Source: Mesostigma viride (taxonomy: Eukaryota; Streptophyta; Mesostigmatophyceae; Mesostigmatales; Mesostigmataceae). Taken from it: a DNA stretch of 64,000 nt. The notes beneath the pieces were generated by a model. That model was given only the letters and a program-made list of their open reading frames with translations. It had not been told where the DNA came from and searched no databases. Each line of letters starts with the position of its first letter. Position 1 is the first letter of the stretch. Position numbers and translations under genes: made by a program. The stretch lies in contig RPFO01000015.1 of assembly GCA_009746045.1 (NCBI GenBank), positions 590,029-654,028 on the forward strand, given 5' to 3'. Shown here one piece after another: positions 23,925 through 33,900 of the stretch.

Positions 23925-23997
23925 CTATCCATCTAACGTGAATCCTTTACGTTAACTCTATCTAAGGACCTGTCCAGGTTACCCCCGGCTGACAGGC

Positions 23998-25731
23998 CTA
24001 CTGTTCCCCCTCCCCCCCCAAATCCATAGGAACTAACCCCGAAGAAGACCCTGGCGAAAAAGCCACTGCTGGAGGGTCACGAGGGATCGAAGAGGGTGCG
24101 GGAGCCTGATTATCATAGGGGAACCCTGGGTGTCCTGCCTGCACAGCATTCAGCCTACTAGGGGTAGCTGAGGGAATGCGTCCTGAAGTAGGACGAATAG
24201 GAGCACGCTGAGGGGTACGAGGAGGGCGAGCGTCGGGATGAGGGGGAGCACCCGAAAGGAACTTGGGGCACTCACGTTTAAGATGACCTACTTCCTTACA
24301 ATGATAGCATGTGATATGAGAGACATCAAGAGCTGAAAGATCAGCAACGCATATATCTAATTCTTCTACATAGGAGTTCTCCTCCTCAGGGGTAAGGATA
24401 ATATTATTAATACGGGAACGGGTAGGGAGAGAAGGAGTGGTGAAGAAATCTGCTACTCGCAAGAGATGCTGGCGCACATGCTTGAGGGGGAGATCAGTAA
24501 AACGGTAGGCAGAGAACTGGCGCTTGACTTCACGTAATAAAGGTCTACTGAGGCCTTGGAGGAAGCGAGCACGTACTTCTGCACCCGACAAATCCCTAAT
24601 TCGTACCATCTGAGCATCAAACTCTTTCATATACTCCTTAAATGATTTAGTACCCTGCTGCAAGGTACCAAAGGCTAATCTATCCTGCCAATCTGAATCA
24701 GGAGGGACTAAATGGTTCTCTAAACGCTTAAACAATTCTGCTACAGAGTTAGGGTAGGCATGAGAGGCCAAAGACTCACACTGAATGAGGTTAGCAAGCT
24801 CAGGAGTAATGCAGGTTGTAAGATAGTGAGGGACTAGTACAGCATCAGAGAGACGCCATCTATTATGATTCTGCCACGACTCTGTGTTCTGGGTAAGCAA
24901 CATAATAAAGGTGAAAAACTGTTGAGGGGTAGACTTGACATCCAGCTTGGGAAGGTTAGCAAAGAGGGGAAGAGCAGGGGGCTTAGGGGGATTAGAAGAG
25001 TCAGTTTTTCCCATAGGGCCACTATCTTCCACTGCTACATAAGCGGGATAGAAGGAAGGAAGAGGAAAAGTCTTGGGTAGGGGTCTAGAAGGGGCCACCG
25101 TTTCAGGCTGGTGCCCATAAGAGAAGGGGACAGCATATTGCTCACGAAGAGAGGAGTAGGCAAAATGATCATAATGTCTATCATCTAGGGGCATGGTGCT
25201 GAAATCACTATTAACTTCTAAATCAGCCACACGGGTAGGGACCTGGGCTGCCTCATAGGCCGTCTCAGGGTAGGACCAGGAAGCAGGTGGGTAAAAGGGA
25301 ACTGCACTAGGGCGCCCAGAAGGGCCGACAGGGGCAGAGGCACGACCCGTGTTAAAGGCAGGCATGGAAGGCACAGGGTGGGAAGGAGGCCTAGCAACAT
25401 TGTTAGTTAGTGAGGACCTGCTGGGGGGTTGAGCCAAGGTTGCAGGAGGGGCAGGGGCCTGGTTCAGGGTAAGGGAAGGGTCATCACTAAATCTGACATG
25501 CATACGTTGTTCATAGGTAGGAGGGGTAAGTGAGGGACGACGGCGACCACCAGTAGCAGGGGAAGGAGGTGAGGTACGAAGATTACCTTGAGGGGTGAGA
25601 TGGTGCACCGTTTCAAGTGAGTCCCGTCGGTTACCACGATTGTTGTTATGGTTGTTAGTATTATTATTATTATTACTCATAGTAGGAGTGTTGGTAGGTA
25701 TAGGCGACATGTTACCACCCACTGGATCCAT
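23998..25731 (-). CDS. gag: LTR-3 Gag, 577 residues, intact
   Basis: ATG at 25731-25729, stop TAG at 24000-23998. An Asn- and Pro-rich N-terminus is followed by a retrotransposon capsid-like region (WQDRLAFGTLQQGTKSFKEY and the LQGLSRPLL segment), then a CCHC zinc knuckle CYHCKEVGHLKREC for binding genomic RNA, and a Pro-rich tail. The capsid region aligns with LTR-2 Gag (LVPPDSDWQDRLAFGTLQQG against LVPPDATLHERMAFSKLRQG). The uninterrupted frame contrasts with the broken pol of the same element. Confidence 0.93.
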   Translation of the reverse strand: MDPVGGNMSPIPTNTPTMSNNNNNTNNHNNNRGNRRDSLETVHHLTPQGNLRTSPPSPATGGRRRPSLTPPTYEQRMHVRFSDDPSLTLNQAPAPPATLAQPPSRSSLTNNVARPPSHPVPSMPAFNTGRASAPVGPSGRPSAVPFYPPASWSYPETAYEAAQVPTRVADLEVNSDFSTMPLDDRHYDHFAYSSLREQYAVPFSYGHQPETVAPSRPLPKTFPLPSFYPAYVAVEDSGPMGKTDSSNPPKPPALPLFANLPKLDVKSTPQQFFTFIMLLTQNTESWQNHNRWRLSDAVLVPHYLTTCITPELANLIQCESLASHAYPNSVAELFKRLENHLVPPDSDWQDRLAFGTLQQGTKSFKEYMKEFDAQMVRIRDLSGAEVRARFLQGLSRPLLREVKRQFSAYRFTDLPLKHVRQHLLRVADFFTTPSLPTRSRINNIILTPEEENSYVEELDICVADLSALDVSHITCYHCKEVGHLKRECPKFLSGAPPHPDARPPRTPQRAPIRPTSGRIPSATPSRLNAVQAGHPGFPYDNQAPAPSSIPRDPPAVAFSPGSSSGLVPMDLGGEGEQ

Positions 25732-25854
25732 TTTTAATTAAGTAAATGATTAGGAATCTAACTGAAAGCAACAAGGATAAAGGACAAGGCCTAATTTAAG
25801 GCAAGGAAAGAAAAGAAAAGCTTTTAGTGTCCTAAAAGAAGGAAACAATTTAAA

Positions 25855-26259
25855 TCAATCCTTTTTAGCAACAGTAATGGATAGGGAACCGAACTCTAAG
25901 GTGAGAGGCGTGTCTAAGCTAGATGAGGATGCAGCCCGTTTAGGGGGAGACGAAGGAGGAGATGGAGGTGGTGTAACAAAAACAAGACTATCTACTGCAG
26001 GACGCGCATGAGGAGAAGGACGAGAATGGAGACCCAAATCTGATTCACTATGCTTTAAGAGGTAGGTCTGAGCTTCTTCAAAGGACATAAACTTCTTATA
26101 TTTGGAGACGTTATAAGCACGTGACTGAACGAACTTCCTAGCATCGGCCCACGATAAGAAAATAGATGCCCATTGAGGGGTAATAACAACGTAATACTTC
26201 GCTAAACTATTATTACTAGTCGAATGAGAAGGAGCAGGAAAAGGACGTCGCTGGCTCAT
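25855..26259 (-). CDS. LTR-3 small leader ORF, RNase H1 N-terminal/viroplasmin-like domain, 134 residues
   Basis: ATG at 26259-26257; first long frame after the primer-binding site and upstream of gag. Residues about 20-72 read YYVVITPQWASIFLSW, then ARKFV, then YKKFMSFEEAQTYLLKH. This is the classic pattern of the RNase H1 N-terminal hybrid-binding domain, also called the caulimovirus viroplasmin domain: YxV, then G/SI+xSW, then +KF, then +A. In RNase H1 the fold binds RNA/DNA hybrids. The rest is a Pro/Ser-rich tail. LTR-2 has a counterpart in the same place (28199-28537). A role in handling the RNA:DNA hybrid during reverse transcription, or in translational control, is inference. Confidence 0.75.
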   Translation of the reverse strand: MSQRRPFPAPSHSTSNNSLAKYYVVITPQWASIFLSWADARKFVQSRAYNVSKYKKFMSFEEAQTYLLKHSESDLGLHSRPSPHARPAVDSLVFVTPPPSPPSSPPKRAASSSSLDTPLTLEFGSLSITVAKKD

Positions 26260-26773
26260 GTTAACGCACCTGGTAGGTCTTGAGTAGTCAAATAAGGAGA
26301 ACGAGGAGAAGGCGACTTATCTCGGGTGTCTGAAACCGAACCAGATTGACGACGCACGCAGGGACGAGGTTTCCAGCGCCAGGTGGTCGTAAGTATCCGG
26401 TTTCAAGAATTCTGCGTCTGGCGATGGGTCGTCTAAATACAACGCAGGCAAGAATGCAGAAAAGTGTAATCTACGAGACGCTAGTCGTCTCTCTAACGTA
26501 GAACCAAAACCATCACCTATCTACGACAGTAGGCCACATGTCTCAAGAAAACAAAACGAGGAAAAGGAGCTATCTATAAAAGGATTTTCCGCTTCGAGCA
26601 GGTCTATCTTCTAGGCAGGGCGTGTCCCGAATCGGGCAGCACTACCCCCCAGCTTGCAGGCGACCCGCCCATTACCTGTCAAGTAGGTGTCGTCTTCATT
26701 TTCCCGGACGCGGAAGGGTTGATTCAATGACGTATGTTGCAGGGGATCGTCGTCTGGTTCTCTACCTAAAATT
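26260..26773 (-). other. LTR-3 leader region
   Basis: From the primer-binding site to the first ORF. On - a 209-codon frame starting with GTG inside the LTR (27240) runs through the PBS to 26611; it has no recognised domain and is probably not coding. Confidence 0.4.
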
Positions 26774-26785
26774 CCTCCGAGTCCA
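26774..26785 (-). promoter_or_regulatory. LTR-3 primer-binding site
   Basis: On - the sequence TGGACTCGGAGG starts two bases inside the 5' LTR, as expected for pairing with a tRNA 3' end. LTR-1 and LTR-2 have TGGTATCGGAGG. Confidence 0.75.
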
Positions 26786-26786
26786 T

Positions 26787-27357
26787 TGTTACGCCTCGGG
26801 TATCTACCACTACCTCTACCTCTACCTGGCCTGATGCTACCTAAACTAGTCAAGCCACCTCTAGTTAAACCCCTAGCGAAAGACGAACGAGACGATCCAG
26901 ATCTCAATGCATTAACGTAAGTATTGCTATAATACGCCATAAGCCATTTACACAACCCGTTTACTCCAGGAATAGAGGAAGGAAACACAACTACACTGCC
27001 GTGACCCAAGCCTATATGTGTTAATTCATTTAACACACGCCGAGTGCACACACGAGGGGTAGAACGTGCATAAATGGTCACCAACGGTCCAACACGCTCG
27101 GGCCGACATGGCCCTCGCCTACAGATGCACGCTGGTCCACTACATCTACAGATGCACGCTGGTCCACTACATTCTACCAAAGGATCAGGACCACTAGTAA
27201 AGTACGCGGCGCGGCGCCCCAAAGGCACCCAATGTACCACGGTACTGTTACGAGGACAATAGTGTCCCGGTAGGAGCTACACGTAAACCTAGGGACAACC
27301 GAGGCAAAAGACCTAATTTACGTCCGTAACTACAACGAATTGTTACGCGACGTAACA
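26787..27357 (-). repeat. LTR-3 5' LTR
   Basis: 571 bp, matching 8323-8893 with no difference seen by eye, followed by GCAAC (27358-27362). Confidence 0.93.
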
Positions 27358-27362
27358 GCAAC

Positions 27363-27456
27363 CTACTTTAGGCTACCTTGAATTATTCCTAATTCCGGCA
27401 AGAAGGGTCTTTCGCTACGTAGCTCAGGCTAGGTGTGTCTGGGCTGGGACGTAACA
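27363..27456 (+). repeat. LTR-2 5' LTR, right piece
   Basis: The last 94 bp of the LTR, matching 38416-38509. With 7834-8322 it gives exactly 583 bp, the length of the intact 3' LTR. Confidence 0.93.
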
Positions 27457-27457
27457 C

Positions 27458-27469
27458 TGGTATCGGAGG
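27458..27469 (+). promoter_or_regulatory. LTR-2 primer-binding site
   Basis: TGGTATCGGAGG one base inside the 5' LTR, identical to the LTR-1 site at 39733. Confidence 0.8.
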
Positions 27470-27564
27470 AAATGTGCTGGAAAGGTTAGCTAACTCTCGC
27501 GGAGAGGGTTAGTGAGCCAATTAGGATACCAAGGCTGAGTTTGACGTAGGTAGAGGTTCCGGAA

Positions 27565-27769
27565 TTCAACGACTGCTGACTGGTCGGCGGCCAGCCCGTA
27601 AAGGGATTCAACGACGACCTAGCCAGCAGGCGGCCAGTCTGGGATACTCGGCGGGGCTAGCAATAGTCCTGTGGTGAGGTGCTGTAAACGATAGCGTTCA
27701 GCTCTCCTGCTTTCAACGACACCTAGTGGCGGCCAGGGCTTGCCTTCAACGACACCGGGTGGCGGCCAG
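27565..27769 (+). repeat. Four TTCAACGAC...GGCGGCCAG units in the LTR-2 leader
   Basis: Units at 27565-27594, 27607-27637, 27712-27736 and 27745-27769 share TTCAACGAC, a 7-13 base variable spacer, and GGCGGCCAG. They lie between the PBS and the first ORF, where packaging or dimerisation signals are found in retroelements. A function as such is inference. Confidence 0.6.
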
Positions 27770-28198
27770 CTCAGGAGGATTTAACGTCATCAATTATGGT
27801 GCGTCCCTCTAGATAGGATCCTTTCTTTGCAAGCGATGCCTGTGGAAGGCTAGCTGGCATGCTCGCTTCCTCTCCGGGTTCGCACGCGTAGGGGTTCTCG
27901 TTATACGTTGTGCCTCTATAGGGTGTGAATGTCGTTGGTTCGAATGGAAGTTGCGGACGACGACCATTCGTTGTTTTACATGTTGTGGGGGTGAATACCG
28001 TCTGGCTGTTGCCGACTGTGTTGACGGTGTTTACCTCCGTGTAATCGTTGTATAGCCCCTTTGCCGCGGAAGGCTGGGGGCGTGTGCTGTGCTACACTCC
28101 GTGCTCTCTCCTCGTTTGTTTAAGGTCACTGCATTAGAGGTAGCCCGGGTTTCCCCTTTCTCTCCTGCTTGCAAGCCGCTGCCAGACTATGATGTAAC

Positions 28199-28537
28199 AT
28201 GCCCCGACGTAAAATAAACAAGGGTGGACAGTCTGGATTTCCTTACTATGCAGTAGCTCACGACGGGGATAAGGGTAGACCTGCTATATTCTACAGCTGG
28301 AAGACTTGTGAGGAACACATTAAAGATAAGATATTGTCCCAAGGCTCTAGTGCTAAGTGGAAAGGGTTTGATAACATTACAGATGCAGATAGGTTTGTTA
28401 GGGAACACATGCCATTGCCTGAGGGGATGCACATCACACGTGAATGCTCCAAGCCACCCACGCTCAGCAGTCAGGGGGAGGGGACAGCAGTTACAGTTAC
28501 CTTCTCTCAGCTGACCATTGGCCCTAGCAAACAGTAG
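28199..28537 (+). CDS. LTR-2 small leader ORF, RNase H1 N-terminal/viroplasmin-like domain, 112 residues
   Basis: ATG at 28199, stop at 28535-28537, 127 bases before gag. It reads PYYAVAHDGDKGRPAIFYSW, then EEHIKD, then SAKWKGFDNITDADRFVREH. The YYAV, the aromatic-Ser-Trp and the K+F(n)...A...F positions match the RNase H1 N-terminal/viroplasmin domain and the LTR-3 ORF at 25855-26259. Sequence outside this core is not conserved between the two, which suggests selection on the domain. The tail is Thr/Ser-rich. The location and size make it the first translated ORF of the genomic RNA. Confidence 0.72.
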   Translation: MPRRKINKGGQSGFPYYAVAHDGDKGRPAIFYSWKTCEEHIKDKILSQGSSAKWKGFDNITDADRFVREHMPLPEGMHITRECSKPPTLSSQGEGTAVTVTFSQLTIGPSKQ

Positions 28538-28664
28538 AGGATACTATTACTAGGTAGTAATACTAGGTTCTATATCTATAGATCCATAGCACGTGGTTGC
28601 TCTTTCTCTCTCTCTTCTTCCTGGGGAGGTGATGCCTGCTGTGTAAGGTACCGGTACGAGCACC

Positions 28665-28961
28665 ATGCCAACACGGTACCAAACAAGGAACGCCAGAGAG
28701 ACAGAAGACGAGCTTAGGGAGAGAGATTCAGATAATAGAGAGATAGAACCGGTAGACAACCACGAGCACGGTACAGAAGGGCTAGAGGTACCACCACAAG
28801 TCCAAGTAGAGACAGGTACAGGTGAGGTCATGGAGAGACCTGTGGAAGGCTCCCTACGATCCAGATCTAGTTCCCCAGCGGATGGGGACAATCTAGACGC
28901 CTTGACAAGGCAGGAAGAGGACAGAAGTGACCAAGAGATACTCCAGGGGGGCTCGCAGCCG

Positions 28962-29026
<65 letters not shown>

Positions 29027-30981
29027 GCAACGACAGCAACAGCAGCAGCAGCAGCAACGACCGCAGCAGCAGCAGCAACCACCGCCGCAGCAGCAGCAAC
29101 AACGGCAACCCCGGTTACAGCAACAACAACTCCAGACGATACCACAATGGCCACCATCGGATCCTGAGCAGCAGGGGGACGAGCATGAAGATACCCTGCA
29201 CTACCGCCATCAGCAGCGCCCAGCCACCGGGCGGCCCATGCATCCTTGGGCAGGTCGGGGGCGGCCCCAGGGACCTCCACCGGGCCCCACACACCGGGGC
29301 AGACGCAGAGTGTCCTTCGGCAGCACGTCTCTGTTACCCACGGCGCTCTGGTATTCGGATGAGGAAGGGGAGATCCCAGGGGCAGATGGCGAGTTCGATG
29401 ACCTGGTAGGGACTAACGAGGCGGACGAGGGAACTGTCACACAGGGCCCGCCCGTTGGTACTCATAGACCACGGACCAGCCCAGGGGAGACCAGGAGCAG
29501 TGTCACCACCAGAGACGAGGAGACTCACACGCCAGTCCAGCGCCCGGCACCTCAACCGCAGCGCCCACGGGTGCTTGACCAAAGCGCGGTCCCCTCGCCA
29601 GCGCCTGCTGGCAACCTCAGCTTCAGCAGGGTGGCCTTGGATGACCCGGGGTACGAACACCCCTCATCCGTCCAGGTGCGGCGGACTCATGGTACGCCGC
29701 CCAGATCCAGCTCTCTCCCCCGGTCGCAGCCCCCCGACTTCGGCGATATCCCCCACGTAGACGTCGGTGGGCCCGTCACCGCCGCGGTAAAGGCCCCACC
29801 GATGCCCAATTTCAAGAATGTACCCAAGCTGCACGCGGACATGAAACCGCGCGAGGTAGAGGAATGGGGACGCATGTGGCGACGGCAGTATACCATCTGG
29901 CGCAACCATCACAACTGGCAGCTGGCCACCAGCGATCTGATTGATCTCGTGATTAACTCCTGTATGGACCCCTCGGTGATAAGCATCTTGAACTGTGAGA
30001 GCATCGCGTCCCAGTCATACCCGCAAACCTTGGCGGAACTGATGGACCGAGTGCGTCGCAAGCTGGTGCCCCCAGATGCTACACTCCACGAGCGGATGGC
30101 CTTCAGCAAGCTGCGCCAGGGGACCACCCCATATCGCGAGTTTCTGTCTAAGTTCGAGTCCAGCGCCGCCTACCTGGCTGACATGACCTGGTACGAGTAC
30201 AAGAGCAGGTTCATCGAGGCACTCTGCCCGAGCTGCAGGACGAGGTATTCAAGCACTATGCTGATGTCCCTTGGGAAGAGTGGGACATCTTGAATATCCA
30301 GAGGTATCTCCTACAGGTGGCCGACGTAGTGGCTCGCGGGCGTGCCCCTCAGTGCGCCGTTTCTTCAGACCTGCTCCCCCGCGACGGGTGAATCAGATGT
30401 ACTCCACTGATTTCGCCGGCGAGGAGGAGGACGAGTACCTCGACGACCCTGACGAGGGCTACACTGACCATGGCGTCAACGCGATCGACGCTAGCAAGGC
30501 GCGCTGCTTCATGTGCAGCGAGGTGGGGCACCTCAAGCGCGACTGCCCCAAGCTCCGGGGCAAGAACGCCAGTCGTGGGACAGGAGAAGGGACACCCAGT
30601 GTTCGTTTCTCCGGCCCGGCCTTCGGCAGCCGCCCCGACTCCTCCGGTCCTCGGGACCGACCCCGCAACGCGGGTGAGCGTGCGGCTCGCCTGCAGCACG
30701 CCAGACAGGTCCCGACGCAGTACCAGCAGCCGCGACCACCCGCGACCAGCTCTACCAAGGGTGTGTTGCGTGCGGTCAACGAGATTGAGGCGCGGCGACA
30801 GTCCTCCTCTTCCGGCCAAACGCAGGCAGTGGCTGGCTACGAGTACGACGACGAGGAGGGGGCTGACGAAGAGGAGGAGGGGGGGAAGAGGGCGGGTGGT
30901 CGGGCGAGGCGGCCTCCCGTCCCACCGCTCCTCGGGAGTAGTAGCCCTGCCCATGGGCTTGGGTCCCGGGGTAGGGGATAG
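28665..30981 (+). pseudogene. gag: LTR-2 Gag (polyQ, capsid, zinc knuckle), frame-broken
   Basis: ATG at 28665. Charged N-terminus, then a glutamine tract (about 28960-29130), a Pro-rich segment, and a capsid-like region (LVPPDATLHERMAFSKLRQG, then EFLSKFESSAAYLADM). The frame changes near 30225 and again near 30345, both in C-runs. It then continues through a CCHC knuckle CFMCSEVGHLKRDC (30505-30546) to a stop at 30979-30981. Alignment to LTR-3 Gag supports the joined reading. Two single-base losses or consensus errors explain the breaks. The polyQ tract is absent from LTR-3 Gag, which has an Asn tract instead. Confidence 0.85.
28960..29130 (+). repeat. CAG/CAA glutamine-coding repeat in gag
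   Basis: Nearly uninterrupted CAG and CAA codons with a few CCG/CGA substitutions. Confidence 0.9.
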
Positions 30982-33900
30982 GGCAGATGGTAGCCCAGAC
31001 GCGGAGTCAACTAGAGTAGAGGTAGACGTCAATAACGTGGCCGCAGACGCGTCCACCCAACCGGCGGCGCGTGCATCTCAAGGAGATTCGCGGCATCTGT
31101 TTCTTTTCAGCGGAGGGTTATTGGTCCCTCCCACCGTCCTTGATCCGTATTTGAAGGAGAAAACGATCATGGACGTGAAGTTCCTGGTCGACACCGGCGC
31201 CTCCACGTCCTTCATCAACGAGGCCCTGGTGCGTCGGCTGGGCCTGGTACCCCGGCCTCACACCACGGCAGTATATGTCACCTACTCAGACGGTCGGCGA
31301 CACCAATCGCCGGGCCTAGCAGACATCAAGGGTGTGCTGCAGGGCACGCCGGTGGACCTGGTGGCGACTATTGCGCCGCTGGGCGCTGCCGACATCATCA
31401 TTGGAGTGGACTGGCTGGACAAGCAGGATGTGGACATCAGTGTGCGCCGGCGGGTAGTTTGGTTTCCGGATGGTTCATTCTGGTGCCCAGACAGCGAGTA
31501 TAGGGCACAGGCCGCGGAGGTCCATAACATTACACACGAGCGCTCGGCGGACGGGCCTCGACCAGCGTCCCAGATCCTGATGAGTAGCAAGACGCTGGCG
31601 CGCCAGCTCCGGAAGGGCAAGGAGTACGCGATGTATCGCATAGACCTGGATAGCACTCAGGCTCTGCTTAACGAGATTGGTGCCGGATTCACACCGGACG
31701 AGCTGGCGCGGTTCAATGCCGTCCTGGAGAAGCGCACTACCCTTTTTGCGGATCGCACCCCCCAGTTCCCTCCCAATCGATCGGTGTTACATCGTGTCCA
31801 GCTCCAGGAGGGTTCCGGGCCTACCGTGTCTCCCATGTACCGCATGGGCCCAGTCGAGCTGGTGGAGCTCAAGAAGATCCTCATTTCACTGCTCGACGCT
31901 GGGCTCATTGAACCCAGCAACAGCCCCTTCTCAGCGGGCGTGCTGCTCGTTCCCAAGCCAGGAGGCAAGTGGCGTCTGGTGACGGATTACCGGAAGCTGA
32001 ACGCCATCACCGTCAAGTCCCGGTATCCTCTACCGCGGATCGACGACATCTTCAACCGTGTCCAGGGGGCACGTGTTTCACCGTCATCGACTGTGCGGAC
32101 GGGTTTTGGCAGCTGCGCATCGCGCCAGAAGACTGCCACAAGACCGCGTTCGCTACGCCCTTCGGTCACTATCAGTTTCGGGTGGCGGCAATGGGGCTGT
32201 GTAATTCGCCTGCGTCCTTCCAGATGCTGATGAATGACATCCTCCGTCCGGTGATGGGCACAGCCCACTTGCCGCAGGTCTCCCAGGACCTGGCGGACCC
32301 GCAGAAGGGGGCGCGCCCGCCCTGGACCTACAAGCGCACGTGCGCGCTGGCGTATCTGGACGACATCCTGGTGTACTCCAAGACGTTCGAGGAGCACCTG
32401 GAGGATGTGGACGCCGTGCTGCAGATCATGGAGGATGAGCACCTTTCGGCGCGGAAGGCCAAGGTGCGCGCCGGCCGCTGCGTGCCGTTTCTGGGCCATA
32501 CCTTGTCCGCGGACGGCATCGCGACCGACCCTGAGAAGATCGAGTCCGTCCAGCAATGGCCTGTCCCTACGGACGTGAAAGGGGTGCGCAGCTTCCTGGG
32601 ATTGGCATCTTACTACCGACGGTTCATCCCGCGGTTTGCCACCATCGCCGCCCCGATCAACGCTCTTCTCAAGAAGGGTACCGTTCCTTTGGGCTGAGCA
32701 GTGCCAACAGGCTTTCGAGGCGCTCAAGCGCCACCTCACCACAGCGCCAGTCCTTATCCTGCCGGATCCGGCCCTTCCTTTCGTCGTGGCCACGGACGCC
32801 AGCAAGGTGGCCATCGGGGGTGTTCTCCTGCAGGACCACGGCAAGGGCCTTCAGCCCATCGAGTACATCTCACGCACGATGATTCCGGCGGAGCGGAATT
32901 ATCCAGTGCATCAGCAGGAACTCCTGGCAGTCGTCTACAGCTGCCACACGTGGCGTCATCATCTCTTGGGGGCCCAGTTTTCGGTGGCCATCAGTGAGCA
33001 GGGGGATCTCGACCCCCATCGCCTGGTGATCCACACGGACCACCGGCCGCTCACCCACCTCCTGGTGCAGCCCAACTTGACGCCCCGCCAGGCGCGGTGG
33101 ATGGAGTACCTGTCACAGTTTGCGCCGTTCAAGATCCAATATGTCAAGGGCGCGGACAATGTGGTGCCCGACGCCCTCTCGCGACGGGCGGACTATTGGT
33201 TCTACGAGGACATGGACGTGCTGCATACCACCTGTGTCCCAGTGGCCGCCCCGGGGACCGCCTACGGTGTGGAACCACGGTCTCCCCAGGCCCGCCACTT
33301 GTTTCATCTTGGGCACACCACCATGGATGACTTGTCACCCCTCCCGGAGGAGACGGTTCAACCAAGCGCCCACGAGGACGTGGACACCCCCGGGGAGGGG
33401 GAGGGGTCGCATGCGCGCGTGCCCCTTAGTCATGTGGTGCCGCCCCAGGGAATTTTTCAGCTTCAGCCGCTCGGCCCTCCCACAGTCTTCTCAGAATTCG
33501 TCAACCAGGCGGGTACGGATGCGGCAGAACCGGCTGCGGACGCGTTCACAGTCACGTCGGACTTGGAGATGCTGATCAGCCGTTTCACGATCACGGAGGA
33601 AGCAGCACTTGAAGCCATCCGGGCACATCCCCAGCAGATGGGGGCCTATCCTTGCAAGTTCCAGGAGGGGCGCCTGTTCGTGAGTCCCCAGCCGGAGGAA
33701 TGGCGGCTGTATGTTCCTGAGCTCTGTAGGGCTGCCTTGCTTCACGAGCTCCATGATTCTCTTCTGGGCGGACATCAGGGAAGTCACCGTCTCCTTCCCC
33801 GGGCACGTAAGCACTTCTACTGGCCAGGGATGAAGGAGTATATCGAGACGTATGTGCGCCAGTGCCCCTCGTGTCAGATCATGAAGTCCAGGAACACGGG

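Larger units (their letters stand above)
19246..23932 (-). pseudogene. pol: LTR-3 pol: protease, RT, RNase H, integrase, chromodomain (frame-broken)
   Basis: Order on -: aspartic protease with VDSGAAS; RT with FTVLDCADGFWQL and YLDD (21949-21960); RNase H with VATDASK, E in HQQELLAVV, TDHRPL and DALSRR; integrase with an H-H-C-C finger ending CQSCQEMK and D-D-E residues in MMDFVGPF, FISDKDK and HLVERLNR; and a C-terminal chromodomain (VESIVAHRDIKKGRG, then YKVKW). The start codon ATG at 23932-23930 is 66 bases after the gag stop. A 584 bp insertion separates it from the rest. Three apparent one-base frame breaks fall in or next to short G/C runs at 20920-20926, about 19897 and about 19545. 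With identical LTRs these may be consensus errors. The element is a Ty3/gypsy chromovirus. Confidence 0.9.
8323..27357 (-). mobile_element. LTR-3: Ty3/gypsy chromovirus, 19.0 kb with nested insertions
   Basis: Two 571 bp LTRs (8323-8893 and 26787-27357) appear identical by eye and are flanked by GCAAC. On the - strand the order is LTR, PBS, small ORF, gag, pol with chromodomain, third ORF, polypurine tract, LTR. It lies inside the 5' LTR of LTR-2 in the opposite orientation. It carries D2 (9796-17352) in its third ORF and a 584 bp insert at the start of pol. Without these it would be about 10.9 kb. Confidence 0.93.

Noticed and set aside
26611-27240. 209-codon frame on - reading from the LTR-3 5' LTR through the PBS
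   Set aside because: It starts with GTG and has no early ATG or recognised domain; the LTR part is repeated at 8297-8776 with a different end. Probably fortuitous.
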